From Mycobacterium sp. NS-7484 (GTDB lineage Bacteria > Actinomycetota > Actinomycetes > Mycobacteriales > Mycobacteriaceae): a DNA stretch of 64,000 nt. The position numbers and the translations under genes are program-made. Shown piece by piece: positions 33,275 through 41,700 of this stretch (position 1 is its first letter; each line of letters starts with the position of its first letter). The DNA is taken from contig NZ_MBEJ01000007.1 in the NCBI RefSeq assembly GCF_001953975.1, forward strand, positions 123,735-187,734. Direction: 5' to 3'. A model generated the notes under the pieces. It was not told the DNA's origin. It did no database searches and was given only the letters and a program-made list of their open reading frames with translations.

Positions 33275-33924
33275 CCCTGGATCAGGACCTGAAAGACACC
33301 GAGAACGACACCGAGACGGTAGTCGAGAAATCCGGCACCGAGACGGTAGTCGAGAAATCGAGCATCGAGACGGCAGTCGAGAAATCGGACACCGAGACGG
33401 CAGTCGAGGCCGAGGCTCAGCTGGGTTGGCGGCGCAGGCTCGTGCGGTTGTGGTTCCCGTTGGCCCTCGCGGTAGCGCTGATCGCCTCGGCGGCGCTGGC
33501 CGCGTGGCTGTACTTCGCCCAGTTCCGGGTTGACCAGCAGACCGGGCCGGCGGCGTCGGCGACCGTGCTCAAGGCCGCGAACGACGGCACGGTTGCCCTG
33601 TTGAGCTATGCACCGGACAGTCTCGACCGGGATTTCTCCGCCGCCAAGTCGCACCTGACGGGTGACTTCCTGTCGTACTACACCCAATTCACCCAGGAGA
33701 TCGTCGCGCCGGCGGCCAAGCAGAAGTCCGTCAAGACCGCAGCCTCGGTGGTGCGCTCGGCGGTTTCGGAGATCCATCCCGACTCAGCGGTGGTGCTGGT
33801 GTTCGTCAACCAGGCCACCACCAGTGCTGACAATCCGAACGGAAGTTTCTCGGCCAGCGCCGTCAAGGTGGGGATGAACAAGATCGACGGCAACTGGCTG
33901 ATCTCGTCGTTCGACCCGGTGTAG
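33271..33924 (+). CDS. Mce-associated membrane protein (Mam)
   Basis: 217 aa, GTG start overlapping the upstream stop (GTGA). The N-terminus holds a 9-residue repeat, TETVVEKSG and variants, four times (33310-33417); then one membrane helix (about residues 58-78) and a Mam extracytoplasmic domain with LLSYAPDSLDRDFSAAKSHL and AVVLVFVNQATTS. The two Mam proteins are homologous in the C-terminal half and probably form a heteromer. Confidence 0.87.
   Translation: MTLDQDLKDTENDTETVVEKSGTETVVEKSSIETAVEKSDTETAVEAEAQLGWRRRLVRLWFPLALAVALIASAALAAWLYFAQFRVDQQTGPAASATVLKAANDGTVALLSYAPDSLDRDFSAAKSHLTGDFLSYYTQFTQEIVAPAAKQKSVKTAASVVRSAVSEIHPDSAVVLVFVNQATTSADNPNGSFSASAVKVGMNKIDGNWLISSFDPV
33310..33417 (+). 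repeat. 27-nt in-frame tandem repeat, four copies
   Basis: Units at 33310, 33337, 33364 and 33391, each ACCGAGACGGTAGTCGAGAA plus seven variable bases, coding for (T/I)ET(V/A)VEKSx; the last unit has decayed to TETAVEAEA. Copy number is likely to vary between strains. Confidence 0.85.
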
Positions 33925-33929
33925 GGCTC

Positions 33930-34046
33930 TCAGTCCTGGGCGTGCCGCTCGTACGCCCAGCGTTCCAGCCAGATCTGCAGGTGATGCACACCCAGGGCGG
34001 TGATGATCGCGCAGACCGCGACGAGGCTGAGTAGTAAGCCGCTCAT
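33930..34046 (-). CDS. Small membrane peptide (38 aa)
   Basis: ATG at 34046 overlaps the TGA of the SARP-type regulator (ATGA). The product is MSGLLLSLVAVCAIITALGV followed by HHLQIWLERWAYERHAQD: one membrane helix and an amphipathic, charged tail. A longer frame to 34187 lacks a coupled start. Function unknown; tight coupling suggests it works with the regulator. Confidence 0.45.
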   Translation of the reverse strand: MSGLLLSLVAVCAIITALGVHHLQIWLERWAYERHAQD

Positions 34047-34603
34047 GGCCGGCACCCTGCGCTGTCGTTGTGGTGCCTGCCCCCGTAGGAGCGTCCGGTG
34101 CGGTGCGTCAGTGGCCGCGGTGCCTCGGCGCTGCTCGACAACGACCGCCGGATGGCTCGGTAACGGTCGCGTTCGGCGCTGCACCATGGTTCGCTCCAGC
34201 CTTCAAGCAGGTCCTTGCTACGCAACAACCGGTGCAGCGTCGGATGGGTGATGGCCGGTACCGGACGGCCCTCGGCCGGCGCCATCGCGTCGTGCAGTGC
34301 GATTGCCTCGTGCCAGTCCACCTTCACCTCGGGCGCCAGGCTGACGTACTGGTGTCGTACGACGAGCAGCGCGTCGGCGCCCACCGGACGTAACCGCCAC
34401 AGTGCCGAGCGCAAGGAGGACACCGCCTTGTTGGGCGGGCTGCCCGGCCACAGCAGGTCGCAGACCCAGCCGCGGTGCAGTTCGCGACGCTTGACGGCGA
34501 CCAGCGCCACCAACCGGCGACATGAGGGCGGTAACACCAAGGGCTCCATGTCTCGGTATACGGCGAACTCGCCGAGGAGGTTCAAGGTGAATTGCTTGGA
34601 CAC
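34043..34603 (-). CDS. SARP-type winged-helix regulator, truncated BTAD
   Basis: 186 aa from a GTG. The N-terminal 95 residues are an OmpR/SARP-like DNA-binding domain: LNLLGEFAVYRDMEPLVLPP, then LVALVAVKRRELHRGWVCDLLWP and SSLRSALWRLRP with recognition-helix features. The bacterial transcriptional activation domain then begins (LLEGWSEPWCSAERDRYRAI) but stops after about 20 residues and is replaced by a basic, low-complexity tail. SARP proteins normally have about 150 more residues. Either a naturally short regulator or a degenerated one. No other frame restores the missing part. Confidence 0.65.
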   Translation of the reverse strand: MSKQFTLNLLGEFAVYRDMEPLVLPPSCRRLVALVAVKRRELHRGWVCDLLWPGSPPNKAVSSLRSALWRLRPVGADALLVVRHQYVSLAPEVKVDWHEAIALHDAMAPAEGRPVPAITHPTLHRLLRSKDLLEGWSEPWCSAERDRYRAIRRSLSSSAEAPRPLTHRTGRSYGGRHHNDSAGCRP

Positions 34604-34722
34604 ACACTCATGGTCGGGCGTCGCTGCGGCGGTGACATCAGTAGTGCACTACCTGTATTTCGGGGACTTCGACCGTGCTGGTGCGATGGAATGCATCGAC
34701 GGCGACGAAGGGGAGACTCAGG

Positions 34723-35991
34723 TTGAACGACGAGAGGCCGCACCAGGTGCAAACCCACCGGTTGAGCCGGATGTCCGGACGTGACCCGCACGAGCACCAC
34801 CGGGTCGCCACTCCGTTGGAATTGCTCTTCGACCTGACGTTCGTGATCGCTTTCGGGGTGGCCGCCTCACAGCTCGCGCACCTGATGGCCGACGGACACG
34901 TCTCGGCCGGGTTGGCGGGTTTCGGGTTCTCCGCGTTCGCGATCTGGTGGGCATGGATGAACTTCACCTGGTTTGCCTCCGCCTACGACACCGACGACTG
35001 GGTCTACCGCGTGACGACCATGGTTCAGATGGTCGGCGTGCTCATCCTGGCGCTCGGAATCCCTCCGGTGTTCAGCTCCATCGAACACGGTGGGCACGTC
35101 GACAACGCGGTGATGGTGGCCGGCTATGTGGTGATGCGAATTGCCTTGGTAGGGCAGTGGTTACGCGCCGCCACGCAGGATCCGCCACGTCGACGGGCCT
35201 GCCTGACGTATGCCTGCGCGGTCGTCGTCGCCCAGATTGGGTGGGTGGTCCAGATCTTCGTGCAGACCTCGGTCACGGTCTTCCTCTGTACTGCTCTGGT
35301 TTTGATGGTCGTGGAGGTGAGTGGGCCGGTGCTGGCCGAGCGGCGGATGGGCGGCACCCCGTGGCACGCCCATCACGTGGCCGAACGGTATGGGTTGCTG
35401 GCGATCATCGCGCTGGGTGAAGGGGTTGTCGGTACGGTGGCCTCCCTGACGGCTGCGGTGGCCGAGCATGGTTGGTCCACCGACGCGATCTTGTTGGTGG
35501 CCGCGGGAATCGGGCTGACGTTCGGGATGTGGTGGGTGTACTTCCTGGTTCCGGCCGGCGATCTGTTGCATGCGCGGCGCACGCTCTCGTTCTGGTACGG
35601 CTACCTGCACCTGGCGGTGTTCGGTGCCATCGTGGCGACTGGTGCCGGATTACACGTGGCGGCCTACTACGTCGACGGCGAATCGCACCTGGCTTCCACC
35701 GGGACCGTTCTGGCGGTGGCGATCCCGGTCGGCATTTACCTGGTGTCGATGTTCGTCATCTACTCGCTTCTGGTGGGGCAGGTCGACGTCGTCCACCTGC
35801 TGTTGCTGGTGGTGGCCTCGGCCGTGCTGGTGGCGGCGGTGGTGTTGGCCGCTCAGGGCACCTCGATGGCGGTGTGCCTGTTGGTGATCACCGCGGCGCC
35901 GGTGGTGGTCGTCGGAGGGTTCGAGGCGGTCGGGCACCGGCGTGCCGCGACCCTCGTCGAGCGTCGTCTCGAAACTCAGCCACCCGGGTGA
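34723..35991 (+). CDS. LtrA (low temperature requirement A) family membrane protein
   Basis: About 422 aa from the TTG at 34723, which has GGGGAG at the right distance; an ATG at 34675 is the alternative. Hallmark N-terminus V-TPLELLFDLTFVIAF, then about ten to eleven membrane segments, with WAWMNFTWFASAYDTDD and AERYGLLAIIALGEGVV as further conserved blocks. The family is widespread in actinobacteria and its molecular function is unknown. The gene end overlaps the convergent MFS gene by 16 bp. Confidence 0.85.
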   Translation: MNDERPHQVQTHRLSRMSGRDPHEHHRVATPLELLFDLTFVIAFGVAASQLAHLMADGHVSAGLAGFGFSAFAIWWAWMNFTWFASAYDTDDWVYRVTTMVQMVGVLILALGIPPVFSSIEHGGHVDNAVMVAGYVVMRIALVGQWLRAATQDPPRRRACLTYACAVVVAQIGWVVQIFVQTSVTVFLCTALVLMVVEVSGPVLAERRMGGTPWHAHHVAERYGLLAIIALGEGVVGTVASLTAAVAEHGWSTDAILLVAAGIGLTFGMWWVYFLVPAGDLLHARRTLSFWYGYLHLAVFGAIVATGAGLHVAAYYVDGESHLASTGTVLAVAIPVGIYLVSMFVIYSLLVGQVDVVHLLLLVVASAVLVAAVVLAAQGTSMAVCLLVITAAPVVVVGGFEAVGHRRAATLVERRLETQPPG

Positions 35992-35997
35992 GTTTCG
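35970..35997. terminator. Inverted repeat in the overlap of LtrA and MFS genes
   Basis: CGAAACTCA and its complement TGAGTTTCG around a 10-nt loop, placed within the last codons of both convergent genes. It could serve as a shared terminator; no T run is present on either side. Confidence 0.4.
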
Positions 35998-37244
35998 AAG
36001 CTTTCCAACAGCATTCGTTCCTGTTCGGCGGCCAGCAGGCGTCGTGTCTTGTGACGGGTGATCAGGATTCCGATCGTGGCCAGGATCCACACCGCGTATT
36101 GCACCGACCAGGCCAGCCGGAACGACGCGAACGAGTAGCTGTCCTCGCCGGACAGGATCAGGCCCATGGCCTGCATCACCAACAACGCCGCCAGGAAACC
36201 GCCCATGTTGACCATGCCCTGCGCGGTACCCAGGTTGTGGCTGGGATTGAAGGTTCTCGCGAAGTCGAAGCCGACCATGGAGCCGGGACCGCCCACCGAG
36301 ATGACGACGATGAGCACCACCAACAACCACATCGGCGCCGGACCGGGCAGGGCCAGCACCACGGTCCAGACCAGTGCGTTACTGGCGATGATCCACAGCA
36401 CCAGGCGTGACCGGCGGTGCGGGTGACGGCCCGTGACGATGCCGATCATGATCCCGGCCGTGATGGCGGCTGCCACCGAGATGGTCAGCAGTGAGCCCGC
36501 GGCGGTCGCGGAAAGGCCCTGTGCCTCCGTGAGATACGGGACACCCCACATCAACGCGAACACCGTCACGGAGAACTGGGTGCCCATGTGGGTGAAGAAG
36601 CCGAGTCGGGTGCCCGGCCGAAGCCAGACCGTTTTCGTGCGGGCCAAGGTGGCGCGCAGTGAGATCGGTTCGGGTGTCAGGGTCGATCCGTGCGGTGTGT
36701 TCCGCACCAGTGCCAGCACCAGCACGATCACCAGCAGTCCGAAGGCCGCGACCGACAGATACGCCGGCGTCCACCCGGCCCCGGTGAGAATCGCGAGGAA
36801 GGGGACGGCCGAGAGGACCTGACCGAGCTGACCGCAGATGCCGGTCAGCTGGGCCACCAACGGGACCCGCGCCGGTTCGAACCAGTAGGGCACCAGGCGC
36901 AGAACCGAGATGAAGGTGAGCGCGTCCCCCAGGCCGACGACGGCCCGAGCCCCGATGGCCGCGGGCAGTGATTCGCTGAGCGCGAGGACGAGCTGGCCGG
37001 TGGTCATCAGGGCGGCGCCGCAGACGATCAGGACGCGGGAACCGAAGCGGTCCAAGAGCAACCCGGCGGGAACTTGGGCGGCGGCATAGACGATGACTTG
37101 CAGCACGACGAACGTCGACAACACGCCGGGGCTGGCGGCAAATCTGTCCGCGGCCTGCAGTCCCGAGACGCCGAGGGTAGTGCGGTCGAGTACCGCGATG
37201 ATGTAAGCGAGTAGCCCGGTCGCCCACACGATCCAGGGTCGCAC
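35976..37244 (-). CDS. MFS transporter
   Basis: 422 aa from the GTG at 37244 (RPWIVWATGLLAYIIAVLDR), preceded by AAAGGT. Twelve predicted membrane segments with the loop 2-3 motif GLLLDRFGSR of the major facilitator superfamily. The substrate is unknown; similarity in style is to the nitrate/organic anion and drug branches. The longer upstream frames in this region are shadows. Divergent from a MerR regulator, which probably controls it. Confidence 0.88.
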   Translation of the reverse strand: MRPWIVWATGLLAYIIAVLDRTTLGVSGLQAADRFAASPGVLSTFVVLQVIVYAAAQVPAGLLLDRFGSRVLIVCGAALMTTGQLVLALSESLPAAIGARAVVGLGDALTFISVLRLVPYWFEPARVPLVAQLTGICGQLGQVLSAVPFLAILTGAGWTPAYLSVAAFGLLVIVLVLALVRNTPHGSTLTPEPISLRATLARTKTVWLRPGTRLGFFTHMGTQFSVTVFALMWGVPYLTEAQGLSATAAGSLLTISVAAAITAGIMIGIVTGRHPHRRSRLVLWIIASNALVWTVVLALPGPAPMWLLVVLIVVISVGGPGSMVGFDFARTFNPSHNLGTAQGMVNMGGFLAALLVMQAMGLILSGEDSYSFASFRLAWSVQYAVWILATIGILITRHKTRRLLAAEQERMLLESFETHPGG

Positions 37245-37561
37245 GCGGGTACCTTTCGTCGAATCTCTCTGTCGGGGCCGACGTCCATGCTCCCGTACCG
37301 CGAACGCCGAAGCCAACGGACTCCTTTGTCGCCGTTGTGAATTTGAAACCGGGCCCGGCATTCTGCCGTTGGAGTAGTTGGCTGAAACTGCGTGTTGGTG
37401 TCCAGTTTCGCCTGACGAGCTCGACATAACCCCAGTTGGTGGCGTTGTAAGTGGAGTTCGTCGATACCTCGATATTCGAGTTTGAAATTCGCTCGTGATA
37501 TTGCTCGCGGGGTAGGGTGTCGACATGAATCGCTGTTCGGTCCGATGCGGAGGACGTCGGC
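37245..37561. other. Intergenic region between MFS and MerR genes
   Basis: 317 bp of lower-GC sequence without a gene. It contains CTCGA-TAT-TCGAG (37468-37480) and two near-inverted copies of GAATTTGAAAC (near 37337 and 37479). Promoters for both divergent genes and the MerR operator should lie here. Confidence 0.45.
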
Positions 37562-38173
37562 TTGGTTGAGTACCGCCTTGAAGACCTGGCCCGCGTATCC
37601 GGCGTCAGCGCCCGCAATATCCGGGCCTATCGCGAACGCGGGTTGCTGGACTCGCCGCGTCGTGTCGGGCGTTCGGCGTATTACGACGAGCGGCATCTGG
37701 CCCAGTTGACGGCGATCACCCAGCTATTGGCGAAGGGTTTCAATTCAGCCCACATCGCTGAATTCTTCGACAGCCTGCGGCGCGGCGAGGATCTGGCCGA
37801 CGCGCTGGGGCTGCAAGCCTCGGCGTGGCAGCGCCGCGGAACGGCCTTGAGTCTCGATGCCGACGATGACGACGTGCGCACGCTCGTCGTGGGTGGTTTG
37901 GCCCGCGTCGTCGACGGTGCCGTGGAGTTGACTGACCCGGCCTTGGCGGCGTTCGTCGGTGCGGCCGAGGATCAGCGTGGCTGTGTCCGGGTCATGGCTC
38001 ACCTCGTGAGGTTGACGGGGCCGGCGATCGATCACCTCACCGAGTCGACTGCTGCGGTGCTCGCCGAATGTCAGGCTGGTCGGTCCTGTGCCGGCATGGC
38101 TGAGTTGGTGCCCGCGGTGGTCTCGGCCAGGGCGCGGCGGGCGATGCGGTCCGGGCTCGCTGTCGCGGAGTAG
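37562..38173 (+). CDS. MerR family transcriptional regulator
   Basis: 203 aa from a TTG. N-terminal MerR helix-turn-helix and wing: YRLEDLARVSGVSARNIRAYRERGLLDSPRR, with YYDERHLAQL next, then a dimerisation helix. The C-terminal 110 residues contain two Cys (DQRGCVRV, GRSCAGM) but no recognisable metal site. Divergent from the MFS transporter, so it probably senses a compound exported by it. Confidence 0.85.
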   Translation: MVEYRLEDLARVSGVSARNIRAYRERGLLDSPRRVGRSAYYDERHLAQLTAITQLLAKGFNSAHIAEFFDSLRRGEDLADALGLQASAWQRRGTALSLDADDDDVRTLVVGGLARVVDGAVELTDPALAAFVGAAEDQRGCVRVMAHLVRLTGPAIDHLTESTAAVLAECQAGRSCAGMAELVPAVVSARARRAMRSGLAVAE

Positions 38174-38744
38174 TCCACCGGCGTGGTCACCGTCGGTTCG
38201 TGATAGCCGGCGCAAAAAGTTACCGAGAAGTAAGATAATCCAGCAAACTTTTGGCGCGGCACACTGCGATTCGCTAGACAGAATTGGTTCGAATGTCTGC
38301 TGGTTCACAGCCCGTTCGCGGCGCCGGAAGCGGCGAGAAATTTAGATAACGATTCGATAACAATACTGCCTTGATCTGCGCAGTTGTGCCTACTCGACCG
38401 TAACCACCTGCCAACAGGACGTTTGTCCCGAATGCCTTGAGCCCCCGCTGAACACCGCGTGACGTTACCGGCGGTTACCCATGCGTAGAACTCGCCAGTA
38501 ACCAATCTGGACGGAAAACGCCCGTCGGCTCTTATGCCACTCTTAGTAGGGCAGGAATGCGAGAGACGCGGTCACGAGACGACCGACGGAACCGCATTCC
38601 TCACCTGATTCGACGCTGAATCGCCGTTGGCCTGTCGCCCGGGCAGCCACACCGCCCGAGACGACACACCTGAGACACCGCACGCGACAGCCAGCCGCGA
38701 GAACTTCATTGCAGAACCGCAGCAGCACCGAGGAGATAGCGCCA
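38174..38744. other. fas promoter region
   Basis: 571 bp without a convincing gene, AT-richer than its surroundings around 38210-38400. It holds three GTTACC-type elements within 40 bp (GTTACC at 38464 and 38474, GTAACC at 38498). The fas-acpS operon of mycobacteria is known to be controlled by the TetR-type FasR binding upstream; whether these repeats are that site cannot be decided here. Confidence 0.5.
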
Positions 38745-41700
38745 GTGACGATCTACGAACACGACCGGGTTTCCGCCGGACGCAACGACGACTCCGGATC
38801 CGACGATCGGCAGGCCGACTCCACCCACGCGCTCGTCGACCGGCTCAGCGCCGGTGAGCCCTATGCGGTCGCCTTCGGTGGCCAGGGCAGCGCCTGGCTG
38901 GGGACTTTCGAAGAACTGGTGTCCTCGGCCGGTATCGAGTCGGAACTCGCCACGCTGGCCGGGGAGGCCGAGCTGCTGCTGGAGCCGGTGGCCGCCGAAC
39001 TCCTCGTGGTTCGCCCCATCGGTTTCGAGCCGCTGCAGTGGGTGCGCGCGCTGGCTGCCGAAGAGCCGGTGCCGTCCGACAAGCAGCTGACCTCGGCGGC
39101 GGTGTCGGTGCCGGGTGTGCTGCTCACCCAGATCGCGGCCATCCGGGCGCTGGCCCGCCAGGGCATGGATCTCGCGGCAACCCCGCCGGTCGCCGTGGCC
39201 GGGCACTCGCAGGGCGTGCTCGCCGTCGAGGCGCTGGCCGCCAAGGGCGCCAAGGATGTGGAGCTGCTGGCCCTGGCGCAGCTGATCGGTGCGGCCGGCA
39301 CGCTGGTGGCCCGTCGCCGCGGCATCACGGTGCTGGGTGACCGGCCGCCGATGGTGTCGGTGACCAACGCCGAGCCCGAGCGCATCTACGAGCTGCTCCA
39401 GGAGTTCAGCCAGGACGTGCGCACGGTGTTGCCCCCGGTGCTGTCGATCCGCAACGGCCGGCGTTCCGTGGTGATCACCGGCACGCCCGAGCAGCTGTCG
39501 CGCTTCGAGCTGTACTGCAACCAGATCGCTGAGAAGGAAGAAGCCGAGCGTAAGAGCAAAGTCCGCGGTGGCGCGGTCTTCGCGCCGGTCTTCGACCCGG
39601 TGCAGGTCGAGGTCGGTTTCCATACCCCGCGTCTGGCCGACGGTATCGACATCGTCGGCCGGTGGGCGGAGACCGTCGGCATCGACGTCAAGCTCGCCCG
39701 CGAGATGACTGAGGCCATCCTGGTCAGCCAGGTGGACTGGGTCGACGAGATCACCGACCTGCACGAGGCGGGCGCCCGCTGGATTCTGGACCTCGGCCCC
39801 GGCGACATCCTGACCCGTCTGACCGCTCCGGTGGTCCGTGGCCTCGGTATCGGGATCGTGCCCGCCGCCACCCGCGGTGGCCAGCGCAACCTGTTCACCA
39901 TCGGCGCGGTGCCCGAGGTGGCCCGGCCCTGGTCCAGCTATGCCCCGAGCGTGGTGAGCCTGCCCGACGGCTCGGTCAAACTCTCGACCAAGTTCACCCG
40001 CCTCACCGGACGTTCCCCGATCCTGCTGGCCGGTATGACGCCCACCACAGTGGACGCCAAGATCGTCGCCGCCGCAGCAAACGCCGGCCACTGGGCCGAA
40101 CTCGCCGGCGGCGGGCAGGTCACCGAGCCGATCTTCAACGATCGCATCGCCGAATTGGGCGAGCTGCTGGAGCCTGGTCGGGCGATCCAGTTCAACTCGC
40201 TGTTCCTCGATCCCTACCTGTGGAAGCTGCAGGTCGGCGGCAAGCGGCTGGTGCAGCGGGCTCGCCAGTCCGGTGCTCCCATCGACGGCCTGGTGGTCAC
40301 CGCGGGCATTCCCGACCTCGAAGAGGCCGTCGAGCTGATCGAGGAACTCAACGACCTCGGCATCAGCCATGTGGTGTTCAAGCCGGGCACCGTCGAGCAG
40401 ATCCGCTCCGTCATCCGGATCGCCGCCGAGGTGCCCACCAAGCCGGTCATCGCCCACATCGAGGGCGGCCGCGCCGGTGGCCACCACTCCTGGGAGGACC
40501 TCGACGACCTGCTGCTCGCGACGTACTCCGAGCTGCGTGGCCAGTCCAACATCACCATCTGCGTCGGCGGCGGCATCGGCACCCCGGAGCGGTCCGCCGA
40601 ATACCTGTCCGGCCGGTGGTCGGCCGCCCATGGCTACCCGCTGATGCCGGTCGACGGCATCCTGGTCGGCACCGCTGCCATGGCCACCCTCGAAGCCACC
40701 ACGAGCCCGCAGGTCAAGCAGATGCTGGTGGACACCAAGGGCACCGAGGCCTGGGTGGGCGCCGGTAAGGCCGCCGGTGGCATGGCCTCCGGGCGCAGCC
40801 AGCTCGGCGCCGACATCCACGAGATCGACAACACCGCATCGCGTTGCGGCCGGCTGCTCGACGAGGTGGCCGGTGACGCCGACGCGGTGGCCGCCCGTCG
40901 CGACGAGATCATCGCCGCGATGGCCAACACCGCCAAGCCCTACTTCGGTGACGTGGCCGAGATGACCTACCTGCAGTGGCTGCGCCGCTACATCGAGCTC
41001 GCCATCGGTGAAGGCAACAGCACCGCCGACTCCAAGCGGGACGACTCGCCGTGGCTGGACATCACCTGGCGTGACCGCTTCGAGCAGATGCTCAAGCGTG
41101 CCGAAGCACGTTTGCACGCACAGGATTTCGGTCCGATCGAGACATTGTTCGATCCGGCGGGCGACGGTGAGCAGCTCCTCGAGGACCCGAAAGCCGCACT
41201 GGCCGCGCTGGTCTCGGCCTACCCGGACGCCGCTTCGGTGCAACTGCACCCGGCCGACGTCCCGTTCTTCGTCGAGCTGTGCAAGACACTGGGCAAGCCG
41301 GTCAACTTCGTGCCGGTGATCGACAAGGACGTGCGCCGCTGGTGGCGCAGCGACTCGCTGTGGCAGGCCCACGACGCCCGTTACGACGCCGACCAGGTGT
41401 GCATCATCCCCGGCACCGCCGCCGTCGCCGGGATCACCCGGGTCGACGAGCCCGTCGGCGAATTGCTCGACCGGTTCGAGCAGGCCGCCGTCGACGAGGT
41501 GCTGGCCGCCGGTGCCCAGCCGAAGGCTGTGCTGTCGCGCCGGCAGGGCCGCGCTGACGTGACCGGCCCGCTGGCTGTGCTGCTGGACGCTCCGGACGTG
41601 TTGTGGGCTGGGCGCACCTCGGTCAACCCGGTGCACCGGATCGCCGCACCGGCGGAGTGGCAGATCCGCGAAGGTTCTGAGAACCGTTCGGCCACACACC

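Noticed and set aside
37245..37617. Upstream extensions of the MFS frame and a 412-codon frame overlapping it on the minus strand
   Set aside because: The sequence before the GTG at 37244 is not membrane-like and would cover the divergent MerR promoter; the other frame is Arg/His-rich shadow.
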